Source: Heterohyrax brucei (Eukaryota; Chordata; Mammalia; Hyracoidea; Procaviidae). From it: DNA of 64,000 nucleotides. The notes beneath the pieces are model-generated. The model saw only the letters and a list, made by a program, of their open reading frames with translations. It was not told the origin of the DNA and did no database searches. The translations under genes were made by a program, and so were the position numbers. Below are positions 1-11,609 of this stretch, one piece after another. The stretch is taken from NCBI GenBank assembly GCA_028571685.1, contig CM053146.1, positions 61,289,431 to 61,353,430 on the forward strand, given 5' to 3'. Positions within the stretch are counted from its first letter, which is position 1, and every line of letters begins with the position of its first letter.

Positions 1-146
1 GGCCACCCAGAGGTGCCTTGGAAGAAAAGTCTGGTTGTCTACTTCTGAAAAATCAGTCATTGAAAGCCCTATGGAAGCGAGTTCCACTCTGACACACACG
101 AGGTCTGCAGGAGATAGAGTTACCTCAACTAAAATTGGTTTTTAAT
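1..146 (+). mobile_element. AfroSINE-type SINE, 5' end cut by the window
   Basis: The body resembles the other SINEs in the window: a 'CCACCCAGAGGTGCCTTGGA' segment, a lysine-codon-like 'CTGAAAAATCAG' middle and the 'CCCTATGGAAGC..GTTCCACTCTG' box, ending in a degraded 'CTCAACTAAAATTGGTTTTT' tail. The tRNA-like head lies before base 1. Confidence 0.7.
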
Positions 147-323
147 TCTCTGATGTGGGCTCTATCCACAGAAAGCTCATCCATATTGGCTGCCAGCAGG
201 TTTCAGACTTAGGTGGTTTCTTGCACTTCATGAAAGAAAAAATGTTTCTGTCCCAACATACCCACAAAAATCCTGCAATTCAGTCGCACTGAATCTTCTT
301 AGGACCCACGCTCAGCTTTAAGG

Positions 324-478
324 GAACTGTGATGGTGCAGTGATTGATGTGCCCAGCTGTTAACGGTTGTCAGTTGGAACCCACCAGCCACTATATGGTA
401 GAAAAATGTGGCAGTCTGCTTCTACAAAGATTTACAGTGTTCCATACAGTCACTGTGAGCCAGAATCAACTAGGTATC
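324..478 (+). mobile_element. AfroSINE-type SINE
   Basis: Begins with a decayed A-box region ('GATGGTGCAGTGATTGATG'), followed by 'CAGCTGTTAACGGTTG' and a B-box-like 'CAGTTGGAACCC'. It ends 'TGTGAGCCAGAATCAACTAG'. It is old, with many substitutions, but the order of blocks matches the clearer copies. Confidence 0.72.
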
Positions 479-587
479 TTAAAGTTCGGCTCATCTTTAA
501 GCTAGTAAACTGGAGAGGAGAATGGAAGGCACTGATTATTTTAGGCTTGCTGAGATCTCTCTGCTAGATCTAATAACATGTAACTCA

Positions 588-736
588 CCTGTTGTTGTTG
601 TGTGCCTTCAAGAGTGTTCCAAATTACAGAGACTGTACAACAGAACAAAACACTACCCAGTTCTGTGCCATCTTGATAATTGGTGCTGTGTTTGAGGCCA
701 TTGTTGTATCAGTCTATCTCACTGAGATTTTCCTCT
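588..736 (-). mobile_element. RTE/BovB-type LINE 3' end
   Basis: Starts 'TTGTTGTTGTGTGCCTTCAAG', the complement of an RTE 3' tail (sense tail ...GGCACCTAACAACAAC). 'GTACAACAGAACAAAACACT' and 'CAGTTCTGTGCCATC' follow and recur in the copies at 745, 33,522 and 52,884. It is heavily 5' truncated and has no usable coding sequence. Confidence 0.75.
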
Positions 737-742
737 ATACAA

Positions 743-1095
743 ATTGTTATTGTTCAGTGCTGTTGACTTGATCCCAACTGACAGCAAACCTATGTGCAAC
801 AGAACAAAACACTGCTTGGCCTTGTGGCACCCTCCAAATCATTGCTACACTTGAACCCACCGTTGCTGCCACTGTGTCCATCCGTCTCATTGAGGGTCTT
901 TCTCTTCCTGACCCTCTACTTTAACGAGCACGACATTCTACTCCAGGGACTGGTCCCTCCTGAAAACACATTTGCATTCTCACCATTCCTGTTTCTAAGG
1001 AGCATCCTAGCTCTACTTTTTCCAAGACAGATTTATTTGTCTGTTCTTTGGGTAGCCTGTGGCATAGTCAGTATTCTTCATGCACACTGTATTTC
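743..1095 (-). mobile_element. RTE/BovB-type LINE 3' end, second copy
   Basis: A longer antisense RTE tail abutting the previous one in the same orientation. It runs from 'TTGTTCAGTGCTGTTGACTTG' through 'TCATTGAGGGTCTTTCTC' and 'CAGGGACTGGTCCCTCCTGA' to 'TTTTCCAAGACAGATTTATT'. The same blocks appear in the element at 52,884-53,310. The open frame at 794-1102 on the plus strand is antisense to the LINE and is not a gene. Confidence 0.8.
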
Positions 1096-1317
1096 TATGT
1101 AAATACCTTATTGGAAATAAAGGTTTTGGGGATGGGGAAAGGGAAATGCATACTTGGAATGCAACCAACAAACAGCGCTTGTAGCTGACTTGAAGGGGGC
1201 TGCAAGAAAATCAACAAGTGAAATTTCTTCTGGTTGTAGGTACATGTCCGTATTTCTCTAAAAATATTTTAGAAGGAAAAAGTTGTGGTTGTTCTGGAGG
1301 TAAAATTTAAGCTGAGA

Positions 1318-1351
1318 CAGAGACAGACACAGACAGAGACAGAGAGAGAAC
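1318..1351. repeat. Simple repeat (ACAGAG)n
   Basis: An imperfect run of CAGAGA/CAGACA units. Confidence 0.85.
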
Positions 1352-1599
1352 TCCTGAAATCTAAAATTAGGTCTGGTGCTGAAAAAAATGGAAGCACCCT
1401 AAACTATGAAAAATATTTCAGTATGAAAAATAAATCTAATTACATAGCTAATACTTTCTTTTGATCTATCATTTTATATCCATCTTCCATCCTTCCATCC
1501 TATAATATTATCCGTTTGACACAAAGATAAAATTAGTGTTTTCTCTGATTGGAAACATTATGTGATAACTCATTGTTTCTAAGGTAAAGTCTAAATTGC

Positions 1600-1972
1600 T
1601 TAGCAAAGGAGGTTCTGCAGAATCCACCTGTAACATCTCAGGCTTCCGTTCTTCTCATCCCCACTTACCTCAGGAAGTTGCCACTGAGAACCCTGTAGCT
1701 TTTTCTGTCCCAGACTACCATGCACTTTCAGAAGTCCTTACATTTTCCCAGTCACTGTTTCACCTGAAAAACCTCAGAGGCCACCAGGCAATGGGAAGCT
1801 TCTTTGGACTTCTGTGCTACTGTGATAGCACTTCTCACATTTGCAGTGTTATTTTTGGTTGCATCTCATTTTACTGTGAAGTCATTGAAGAGTGTGCAAA
1901 TGCTTTATTCAGTTTTGCCTAGTCAGGAACTAAGACATAGTAGGCTTTCAATAAAATTACAATGAATTGAAT
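1600..1972 (+). mobile_element. L2 LINE 3' end
   Basis: The tail has the mammalian L2 signature: 'CAGTCACTGTTT', 'GATAGCACTTCTCACAT', then 'GACATAGTAGGCTTTCAATA' followed by a GAATTGAA-like terminus. The 108-codon open frame inside it (1596-1922) has no recognisable domain and spans non-coding L2 tail. Confidence 0.65.
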
Positions 1973-2825
1973 TTCCAAGAACTCAGACGTAACTGGGAAC
2001 TCATATTAATAAAGCTATCTTAAACATCAAGGATCACAAACACAAATTAGTGGTTTGACACAAACCGTGTGTTTGGTTAGATTTTTCTTCTAGATGGCAA
2101 CATAGCTGTTTTTAGAATTTGCTGTTAAATGTTTATTCAAAAATCTCATGTAATAGGAAGCCCTTTTGTTGAGATAAATGTTACATACAGCAATGGTTAC
2201 TTCTATCAGTAGTATTAGTTGCTTACTAATCCGGCAGAAATAGTTACATTCTGAAACAAATAAGTGATATCTGCAGTTTTAGTAAGTAATTTCGAGATAG
2301 ATTGGGAGTACTATGTATTTGAGTTGACTATTACATATAATCTCAGTTTTGGATTGTCAGTTATCTATCAATAATCTTGCAGAATAATACAAGTAGAAAG
2401 ATGTATAATGAGGTTAAGTACCACAGAAATAATATCTGAGAAAAGACTGGGATATTTACTCTACACTCTAGACTCACTGTCTCAGTTTATGAAATAAAAG
2501 CATTGGTATACAAGCTGATAATGTCTGTCCTTTGACACTTTGAACAAACTTACTGAAACTTAAAATTTGGGGTGATATTTTTTTCCTTTCAAAACTGTTA
2601 CCCTGTGCAGCTGTGTATTTTAATGACACTGGCAGCATCCAGTATATTTCAGAACATTTTGGTAATTGTCTTTAGAGATCAGAGCATGAAATTCAAGTAT
2701 AGCCAAAGAGAATAAACAATCTTTTATTTATTTATTTATTTTTGGAATAAGAACCAGTGAGAATCATTCTGATTCATATTTAATAAGTAAGCAGTTTGGA
2801 GGCAGAATCTAGATAAGCATATAAG
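1973..2825. other. No gene or named repeat seen
   Basis: AT-rich DNA with a short (TATT)n run near 2,725. No splice-flanked open frame, long hairpin or familiar repeat was found on either strand. Confidence 0.5.
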
Positions 2826-3008
2826 TTGTTGTTTTTGTTGTGTGAGTAGGCGACCTCATGTGTGCAGAATACACTGCTTCACAGGGTTTTTAAGGCTATG
2901 ATCTTTCAGAAGCAGATGACCAGGGCTGCCTTTTGAGAAGCATCTATGTGGCTTCAAACTATCAACTTTTTCACTAGTAGTCGAGTGCTTAACAGTTGGT
3001 GCCATTCA
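2826..3008 (-). mobile_element. AfroSINE-type SINE, longer variant
   Basis: Reads antisense from 'GTTGTTTTTGTTGTGTGAG' through 'TTCACAGGGTTTTTAAGGCT' and 'CAGAAGCAGATGACCAGGGC' to 'GAGTGCTTAACAGTTGGTGCC', the complement of the tRNA-like head. The same longer variant appears antisense at 19,884 and 22,106. Confidence 0.8.
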
Positions 3009-3189
3009 GGAAATTCTAAAATATGAGTAAATTAGTGAATCATTTTTAAAAAATCATGTATTTTGGAAAAAATTTTTGGAAGGTGTATCTAACACGGAGT
3101 TTGAAGCATCTGGGCAGAATTTAGACTAGTAGATAGCCTCCAAATGTGTCTACTGCTAAGGCAAGAAAGCTGCATTATTTCTGGTTTGT

Positions 3190-3222
3190 TTAATAAAAAA
3201 AAAGAAAAAAAAAAAAAAAATG
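3190..3222. repeat. A-rich tract
   Basis: A poly(A) run with one G interruption. It may be the tail of an unrecognised retroposon upstream. Confidence 0.8.
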
Positions 3223-3237
3223 ACTCCTTTCCCCAAG

Positions 3238-3410
3238 ATGGAAGGAACTGTGAATTGTAGTTAAGAACAAAGGCTTTGAAGCCAAGCAGGAGTTCAAGTC
3301 TGAGGTCTGCAAAAGGTTACAATAGTTACAGGGTTGTTGTGAGGAGTAAACAACGTATGCCCAGAACATAGTTAGCCTTCAATAAATGATTTCTATTAAT
3401 CATTATAACC
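3238..3410 (+). mobile_element. MIR SINE
   Basis: Carries MIR hallmarks in order: 'TAGTTAAGAACAAAGGCTTTG', 'GAGTTCAAGTCTGAG', a shortened core, then 'GGGTTGTTGTGAGGAGTAAA' and 'CAATAAATGATTTC'. Part of the conserved core is deleted. Confidence 0.8.
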
Positions 3411-3461
3411 ATATTGTCAGATAAATAATGCCATGTTCACTCATTTCTTTCTAAATTTTAT

Positions 3462-4060
3462 ACTATTTTATTGTTGTTGAGAACGCAAACACCAATTCAA
3501 CAGTTTCTACATGAGCCACATAGTGGCACTGATCGTATTCTTTCAGGTTGTACAACCCTTCTCATCCTCCTTTACCGACTTGTTTTCCCCTCGTTAACAT
3601 AAACCCACCGCCTCCAAAGGATCCTATTTGACATCTTGAGCACTGCTGTCAATTTGATACCATGTAGCTTTTACATTAATGTCATACTCAAGGAAAACTT
3701 TTTTTTTTTTACTAGTTGTGATCCATTACTACTTGGTTTGAAAAGACAGAGGATATTTTTGGTTTAAAGCTTAAAGGGCAATAGTTTCCGAGGTTTGTCT
3801 ACCCTTCATGGTTCCAGAAAGCCTGGAATCAAAGAAAACATCAAACTATTTCTTCCCTTTGACCAAGATTTTTCTATATAATCTTTGATTTAAAAAAAAA
3901 AAAAAAAAAGTTCAGTAATGGCCGTGGGACACTGTTCACTTCCTCCGGTCTCATGGCAAAGGAGGCAACTACTCACGGAGGCAATTCGCCATACGTTCCG
4001 TATCTTCCTCCGATTCCTGACTCACCTTTTTCTGCTGTTGCTCCAGGTGAATATACAGTT
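3462..4060 (-). mobile_element. Old L1 3' UTR, antisense
   Basis: 'CAATTCAACAGTTTCTACATG', 'GTTGTACAACCCTTCTCATC' and 'CCTCGTTAACATAAACCCACC' follow the layout of antisense mammalian L1 3' UTRs. The right part ('GGTCTCATGGCAAAGGAGGC', 'TGTTGCTCCAGGTGAATA') loosely parallels the L1 3' UTR blocks at 24,170-24,300. It includes a T-run near 3,700 and an A-run at 3,892-3,909. Confidence 0.55.
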
Positions 4061-4273
4061 CTTTATGGATAGCAATTTCTTAATTTTCTCTTAAATATCT
4101 ATAAGTGGTTTATTGAAATCTATAGACCAGGAGGCTAAAATACCAAGCTATACAAAATTCAATTATGTAATCATGCTGCTATAAAATAAAAATGTTGCAC
4201 TCTGATAAAAGTTCTCCTCCATTAGTAGGGATGTGTCTTGAAATTTAAACAAAAGAAGAACTACAGGGATCTG

Positions 4274-4444
4274 GAAACCGTGCGGTGTAGTGGTTGAGTG
4301 ATACAGATGCTCACCAAAAGACTGCCAGTTCAAATCTGCCAGGCTCTCCTTGGAAACTCTGTGGGGCAATTCTACTCTGTCCTATTGGGTCAGAATCCTA
4401 TGAGTCAGCATTGACTTGGCAGCCAAGTGCCGTCGACTTGGCGG
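4274..4444 (+). mobile_element. AfroSINE-type SINE with short inverted end
   Basis: A clear copy: 'GGAAACCGTGCGGTGTAGTGG' head with A box, 'CAGTTCAAATCTGCCAGG' B box, 'CTTGGAAACTCTGTGGGGC' and 'TATGAGTCAGCATTGACTTGG'. After the tail it runs into 'GCCAAGTGCCGTCGACTTGGC', which matches the SINE 3' end in the opposite orientation and makes a small palindrome (4,414-4,428). Confidence 0.88.
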
Positions 4445-5899
4445 AGATGTTTATTTTATTAGTGTCTAGATCGCCTAATGAAGTTTTAAAAAAACTCAGT
4501 TCATAAGATTTTAATTTTAATAATTGCACTTTTACTCAAATAGCACACATCTTCTATGTTTGTTTGCCAAATGTACCCCCTGTGAGGTATTTGCATAAAG
4601 ATGTTATATTCAGTTTTCTTACTGTAACACGTTAATTTTGGGGTGTTGTCTTAGCATCACTTAGAAAAATACTCCATCGCTGGAAGCTGCAGTTAGCAAA
4701 CAAATGTAGAAGGCATGAATTATTTGCATAAAAATGTGATCTATGAGTATATTGCTTCTGAATTTGCCACAAACTTTCATATCTGTTACTTCACATGTTT
4801 CACATAAGAACACTGTATAGTAATCAGAATAGGTTTATAATAAACTGATACTCAGAGGGGATATGACTTGTCCACTGTCACACGGTAAGAATAGGGGTGA
4901 AGCTAGGGTGATAACCTACTCTTTGTCCTCTTATCAGTACTGCTATTCACTCGCATATTTACTGGGAAGATATGCTCAATAAATGCATCTTGGTTTGGTA
5001 ACTTATTTACCTTTTTTTTTTTTAAATGAGAAAAATTACTGGTTATCAAAATTAGTAAAGATCTCTAAGTTACTTGGGTACATCTAGAAGTGCACCTAAA
5101 ATTAGTTCCCTGGTCTAGCATCTTGAGTTAGCTATAGATGAGTTGGCTGTGGTCTAATCTTACAATGCTATTCTTCTGATGAGAGGCTGATGATCAGGCA
5201 ATGAAGGTAAGCAACAGCAGACTCTACTGAGGGTACTTTGTGGTGCTTACAGACAAGAGTCACTACAACTTCCAAAGTATCCTAAGCTTTGACTTCTGCA
5301 GATGCAAACGGATCCTGCATAATGCATTTCTAAGTGATTATCTTGCTTTTCTGGATGAGAAATGGAACTCCAAACACAAAATAATCATAGAGGCGCTGAT
5401 GTTCACTCATATTTGAAATCAATAATTTAGTCCCCGTATAGGTTTAAAAATCATTGTTTTATTTTATTTTTAACATAAAAATCAATCTTTTGGGATGACC
5501 ACAAGCTTCACATGAATATTTTTATCTCCTAAAATATTGACACATACAATATCTTTATCATCATTAAAAGAAGTTGTGAATTCTAGATGAATGGCAAACT
5601 AATGATAAAAACACCAATCACTCAGTTTGCTCTAGGAAATGCAAATGAAAAATCCGTCACAAGTCAGAACCAATTAATTACATTATATACTGCAAGGATG
5701 CCACAATTTTCCAGGATCTATATTCACATCAGTTAAAGAAAAAGAAAATCATGTATCCTTGATTCAGACAATAGCTAAAGAAAGAAGTATTAATTGGACA
5801 AAAGCCATACATAACATCACAAGAAATGAGTTATTGGAGTAAAATACCACAGATGAAAAATAAGTTAGGATGAAATTTGGAAGGATGATTAAAAAGTTT
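4445..5899. other. Mostly unique, a possible MIR relic
   Basis: Around 4,815-4,950 there is a 'TGTCCACTGTCACACGGTAAG' block like the ancient-SINE 'CAAGGTCACACAGCTAGTAAG' core, too decayed to name. Nothing else is recognisable. Confidence 0.4.
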
Positions 5900-6128
5900 A
5901 TGCATTTGAGGCTGTGAAATTTGGCTGTTTGGGGTTTGAATCTTGGCTGTACTATTTGTATTTTGAACAATTTAGTTACTCTGTCTGAACTTTGGCTTTG
6001 TCATCTAAAAATGGAGCTGGGATTGTTTTTTCTCATATGGTTTTGTGAGAATTAAAGAAGACAATGCACATGAAGTGTCACAAAATTCATGGCACATAGC
6101 AAATGCTCAATGAAAATTATCATCTAAA
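5900..6128 (+). mobile_element. MIR SINE
   Basis: Near full length: 'TTTGGGGTTTGAATCTTGGC', the 'TCATCTAAAAATGGAGCTGG' core, 'GTTTTGTGAGAATTAAAGAA' and 'GGCACATAGCAAATGCTCAA' occur in canonical order. Confidence 0.88.
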
Positions 6129-7050
6129 CACAACCTCATATAAACTTGCAGAGATGTAGAACATTGGGACTAATATGAAATAATAATCCTTGAAATAGAT
6201 GGATTGCAATTAATATTGAGAATCCAACCGACACATTTACAAAAGGCTTTTTTAAGTTAAAAAACTAAAAATGAAAAAGATTTTTGGTTTACTGAGTGAA
6301 ATTAATTACCATTCATATGATTTTGGCAAGTCATCAAAACTGAAATAACGTAATTTCATATACATTGCTATAGAATTTATGAGGGAAAATTTATTTCAGA
6401 AGGCTGAGATTCAATTTTACTCACAAATTGATAAAAAAATTCAGTTAAATTAATCTTATAATTATCAAACGATGACGAATGCTTATAACTTAAAGTAATT
6501 TAGTCATCAGGCATTATTGAATTTATAATACTCTATATTTAATCCAGCTAATATACTATATAAAAACAGTATTCATTAGAAACAACTTAAGTATCTAATG
6601 TTACCCATCATCTTGTTCACTTTGTTCTTACAGAACAGAAACTAAGGGTTAGAGCGTAACTAGTTCAGGAAATGAGAACAGTCTAGGAAAAACATGACAC
6701 GTCTCTGTTCCTGTCCCGAATCTGGCATACAGCTTGGCAACAAACGCTTTGCTGAAAATCAATAAAAAGAAAAAGTGGTCCTAATCACAGCCACGTAGCA
6801 AGCAGCCAGACAACCACCTTCCCTGAGTCAACTGCTCAGATAACATCAGCCACAGGATTGATTTCTAGGCAGTGCGGCAAAAAAAAGCAAACTCTTTAAG
6901 TGTCACCCAGGCCTTTCATCATAGTGTACTGCCTCCTGCTCTGATTTTGAGAAAGTGAAAATTAGAGCCTGATCATTTTATTTTGTTAAATACACACACA
7001 CACATTGTTCTAAAACTAAAGAAAATAAGAAGTAGGTAATTCAAGGCATT

Positions 7051-7082
7051 AAAACACACACACACACGCACACACACAAACA
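7051..7082. repeat. (CA)n microsatellite
   Basis: An ACACAC run with a single GC interruption. Confidence 0.9.
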
Positions 7083-8345
7083 CCTGAGATTTCTTTTTCT
7101 TTAGTATTCTACCAGCCAGTGATTGACGGCAGTCTGAGAAGAGAGATCTTCTTCACAAAACAATAATCAAACTGCAATAGTTCTTCAGTTAACCTAAAAG
7201 TTAACACAACTGTGTCCATGGCCCATTTAACTTAATGGCTTGCCTGTCCTGGAAATGTAGATAGGGCTTGCAATAATCATCTTATGCCAGAGTGCTGTGG
7301 ACCAGTTCTCCATCAATTGTTTGGAAATAAGTCAGTCCTAAACTCTCAGCTCCCCAGATGAAAAGACAAAATGTTAGAGAAGATGTCTGTACTCCTGAAT
7401 TGCAGAATCATATGGGAAAATCTGATTAGGTCATCTGCTGTGACACACAGAATGATAATGAAGTTGGGGACTTCACGCCTTGGTGAGGGTGGGAGGTGCT
7501 TTTCAGCATTCAACAAAGCAAAAACTAAAGCCACCCGTGATTGAATGCTTGCTTTGTAGCTTCCCACTAAAGTCCCGATTTCACAGGCAATATGCCTGCC
7601 AAACTACTGCGTTCTGTGTGATGTGAAAATATCACCCACCTAGACTCTGAGTGGACATTATAAGCCAGGTTCTTTCTGTCTAAAATGTAATAGAAAAGCT
7701 GTATTTCCAACAATAAAAAAGAAATTACACTTTGGTGAGGAAATAGTAAAGGTTTCCAGCACTTTCCCAGGCCAACCAAATGTCTTTCTCTGCCATGTAA
7801 ATGCAGTAAAAGGATATCTGCATTAAATTACAGGATTTATAGTTGACAGAAAAATGAAACTACATAAAGATCATTTTTTGCATTAAAATTTGGTTTTCTC
7901 TGCTAGTATGTGTTTAAAAAAATAGAGGTGTCTTTCGCTAATGAAGTACATCAAAGCATATTATGTTCTGCATTTTGTGAGAACCACGCAATTTATAAGT
8001 GCTATTCACATTTAATTAGTAGTCATTTCTTCTTCTCCATAGGCATATTTACTCAGATCTCTTGTTCCTACGGCAACCTAGTGAGTACTATAGCTACCAG
8101 AACAGCCTAGACTAGCCTAAAAAGGATTGAGATTAATGAGCAAGCTCAATATTAAGGCTATCATGCAAAAGACCAAGCACTAAGATTGGTGAGAGAAGCA
8201 TTACAAAGATGCCACTAAAAGAATCTCATATTTCAAGAAGCCTATTTATAGTAGCACAGATTTTATTCATTCAAGGGCACCTATAGCATACAGCAAGTAC
8301 AAGAGATGACTCATTTAGTGCTAAGTTCCGCTTAATTGGCTACAC

Positions 8346-8376
<31 letters not shown>
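8346..8376. repeat. (CA)n microsatellite
   Basis: An uninterrupted CA repeat of roughly 14 units. Confidence 0.92.
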
Positions 8377-8380
<4 letters not shown>

Positions 8381-9984
8381 TATATTCCAATCTGCTTAAC
8401 ACACTTATCAAATGACTACATAAACAATATTACAAGTAGTTGTGTCATGGATGTTTCCTATAAATACTGCTCTTTATTCCATTTCCATAAATACGACTCT
8501 TTATTTCAGTTTCAAAGCTCAACTCTTACTAATGGGTTGACTTGATAATAAATACCATGAGCATTTTTAAGGGTGCTAGAACAAAAAACAAACAGATAAC
8601 AGAAACTTTGCATGATACCTTAAATTCCATTTTTAAGTGACATTTCTTCATTACAAAAAAATGAGTGATGGGTATGAGGCACTGAGGCTTAAACACATTT
8701 CTTTACAAAAAGTTATGTAATTTAAAAATCCTCATTAAAGATAAATCAGAAATAATCAAGAATTATTCAAGTTTAGAGGAAACAAAAAAAAGACAATTAA
8801 AAAAAAGTCCTGCAGTTAACCTGTTTTCTCGTTTTGCATATTACAGATGGGTGGTCAATAATTACGACACATTTTTTGTCTTAAAACCCTTTTCTGTTTC
8901 AAAACAATGTGAAAAGATACTGAATATCAAGAAAAGCAAATTACATGCTATATAATCTTTGTTATCAAACTCTGCTTAGTAAAAGTGACAGGCCTTCTTG
9001 AGAATGGAACAGTTTGTTCCTGCTACAACGCAGAGGCACACACATCATTATCCAGCCTCTAAACTATCCTGCTTAATGTCCAAAAAGTAAAAATGATTTT
9101 TTTCTGACCTTTCTACACTGCTTCATTAACTCTAACTTGCAAGCAACAAGTAAAGAAACGAGTAGCTTTTCTGCAGCCCCTTCTAATACAGCAGATTAAA
9201 AGTGGCTCCTCAGCCTCTGTTTAGGAGATTCTGGGTTCCGCTCATATGCTAAATAAGGGTAAATTCAGTGTGTGGCCAGAAACGCCTGCCCTACACTCAC
9301 TAATTTGATTTCAGTTCAACCAGGGCATTCCAAATTTCTTTCTTTTCAGACCTACAGGGATAGCTGTAGATGTCAAACAGTTTTTGTACTTTTCACTGAA
9401 TTATTACTCAATAGTGAAATTATTTTATATGGCCCATAAATAAAGAAACAAAGTATATTACAAGGATTAATCTATGCAAATATTAACTGTCAACCAACTC
9501 TCTTGTTTCCATGATAGTCTCTACCTGTAATTTCCTTTTGTGAAAATTCATCTTTACCAGCAACTATTGTCTATGCAGTGAATTAATTATAATCCACAAT
9601 TAGATCACAAGGCATTTCTCTCCAGCTGATCTATGAATTTGTATTCAGCAGTTCTATAGGTACTTTTGTGCCTGTATAAAGCATACTTTAATACCAAATA
9701 ACACAGCAACTTAAATGCCATTCCCTGGATTTTATGAAAAAAGAAACATGAGAATAAATAGGGCAAATACTGATAACAAAGAACTCCCACTTTGAGTCAA
9801 ATGATAAATGCAAATAAAAGAACTAAATGACAGAATAGAGGAAGGGATGAATACTAAGGTCTGAGTAGTCCTTCCTGAAATGCTCACCAGCTGGTTTTAG
9901 AAAAGAATATTCTGCTATTAAAAAATACATATGTTTAATATATTAATATAGATCATAATATATTAATATATTTAATTATATATA

Positions 9985-9987
<3 letters not shown>

Positions 9988-10030
<43 letters not shown>
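9988..10030. repeat. (TG)n microsatellite
   Basis: A pure GT repeat of about 20 units, preceded by 70 bases of very AT-rich sequence. Confidence 0.93.
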
Positions 10031-10035
<5 letters not shown>

Positions 10036-10319
10036 GACAGATATATAAAACCGGTGAATCCACTTCCCTCACCTTCCCCGGTAGAGTTAAAATGCAGTAA
10101 GTCCCATAGGCGTCAAGACAGGAAAACTGAGCCCTGTAACTGCTGCACATAATCAGCACAGAGGAGCAGCTAACTTCTTAAATAACCACAATTAAATTTC
10201 ACACGCTCTCCTCTTCTGCTTTCCTGGTTTTCAAACCTGGGGTTATTTATCAGAGATGAAAAATTGGAGGCTGCCTCTCTAGAAGGCAGCCAGGCACTCC
10301 TAACCTAATTAGCGTTAGC

Positions 10320-10620
10320 CACCTCTGCAAATAAATCCCCTGAATCCCGCAGCTCAGAAGTCGCCTCTCCCCTCCACCCCCACGCGTCCACACACACAGC
10401 GCCTGGTCAGCCTGGAGCAGCCCGAGAGATCGCTAGAACCTTACTGCCCTGACCCCCAGCAACAGCACTAAAGAGGGATTTTTCACGACCTTCCAAGAAG
10501 TCAGGTAAAACAACATGGAACGATGCGAGCGATTGGCTTTGTCTGTGTTTAAACTTCATGCCCATGCCATCACGAAATACAGCCCGGAAGCAGCCTGAGC
10601 CCGGAAGCTGCAGTGCTCAG
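10320..10620 (+). promoter_or_regulatory. CpG-rich segment with donor-like site; possible untranslated first exon
   Basis: By hand count there are about 14 CpG in 280 bases at roughly 54% G+C, against almost none in the flanks. This is marginally CpG-island-like. At 10,502-10,510 'TCAGGTAAAA' is a good splice-donor consensus, and no ATG precedes it in the CpG-rich part, so a non-coding first exon of roughly 10,330-10,504 on the plus strand is possible. No TATA box is obvious at the expected distance. It could instead be an enhancer or a chance GC-rich patch. No downstream coding exon was identified in the window. Confidence 0.35.
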
Positions 10621-10639
10621 ACAGAAGGCTCAGAGAAGA

Positions 10640-10995
10640 ATGGAGATTTGCAGATCTGATAATGAGCCAGTTAATGACATAAATGATACCTCAAGAACCT
10701 CACTAAACCATCCAGGTCCTACAATTTAATCTGTAATAAATACTCCTGCATCATTGCGAGATGGCTGCTCATAATGGCAAATGAAATATGCTGGTATGAT
10801 AGGTACAATAAATCTGGATTTTCCTATGGTTCCCTCAGGCTAGAACAATATGTAACCACAGTGCGCACTGTCAGGATGAGCAGATCTCAAAGCCATCATA
10901 AAATCTAAATGGGGACTAATTAGGAGGCCCTTCCCTTCCAGAGTTACTATTTCTATTGACATTTTCCATGCATGAGCCCCTCCATAACATCATAA
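10640..10995. promoter_or_regulatory. Candidate conserved non-coding element
   Basis: Repeat-free DNA next to the CpG-rich segment. It has several homeodomain-like cores ('AGTTAATGACATAAATGA', 'GACTAATTAGGAGG') and a self-complementary 'GTGCGCAC'. It has the texture of a deeply conserved enhancer, but conservation cannot be seen from one sequence. Confidence 0.25.
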
Positions 10996-11609
10996 GTCAC
11001 CAAGATAAGAACTCCCTAGATTATAGGGAAAAAGCTTTAATGGAGAAGTTGAACTCAAAGGCGATGCATAAATTTTCCTTTTGATACTGTGGGAAGTCTG
11101 TGTTCAGTACTTTCTTTACAAACTTTCCAGCCATGAGCAGGGTACTTTTTAATCCCTCTGCACACTTTTCCTACTGCCTGGCCTGTGCCAGTCCCTCGGC
11201 GCCAGGAGTGTGAGTGTCAGGTGGTGCCCAGAGAGGATATTAAAAGAGTGTGGACCGCTTGTGAAACTGATGGCTGCAGGTCAGGAGAGGGTCAGGGGCT
11301 GCACTTGGCAAAGTGGCTCCTGGTTCTGGGCCTTTTGGCTTGAAGGTTGGGACGCTCCTAAAGGTCACTGAAGATTAGGCTCTCCCCAGGCTCTTCTAAT
11401 CAGAAATGGAGCAGATTTACCTAAACCTGCCCTTTCTATAAGGGGATTGAATTAATTCATTTGAGAAGCCAGGAAGCCGCAGGTCGTCAGGAAATGTCTA
11501 CCGAGGTAGAGGGGATCACCTTTTTGCTGCATGGGGCTGGAAATAATAAGTTCTGCAGGTACTGTAAAGTGGCAAGGTGCTCGAGAGAAACCATAAAAAC
11601 TTACAGGCA

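Larger units (their letters stand above)
6129..10190. other. Unique intergenic DNA with microsatellites
   Basis: Four kilobases without a recognised gene or interspersed repeat. It contains (CA)n tracts at 6,992-7,004, 7,053-7,079 and 8,350-8,376. Open frames of 60-73 codons here lack domains, splice context or codon bias. Confidence 0.5.

Noticed and set aside
588-1095. Two adjacent RTE tails considered as a local tandem duplication.
   Set aside because: They differ in length and sequence beyond simple divergence, so two separate insertions in the same orientation are more likely.
1596-1922. 108-codon open frame on the plus strand.
   Set aside because: It lies in the non-coding tail of an L2 element, has no domain, no splice context and no initiation context.
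3905-4060. CpG-rich stretch after a poly(A) run, with a protein-like minus-strand reading (LEQQQKKVSQESEEDTERM), first taken for a retrocopied mRNA.
   Set aside because: The poly(A) is on the wrong side for a minus-strand retrocopy, and blocks such as GGTCTCATGGCAAAGGAGG and TGTTGCTCCAGGTGAATA fit an antisense L1 3' UTR.
6990-10031. Four CA/TG tracts within 3 kb considered as a regulatory Z-DNA cluster.
   Set aside because: Such microsatellites are common in mammalian DNA and nothing else marks the interval.
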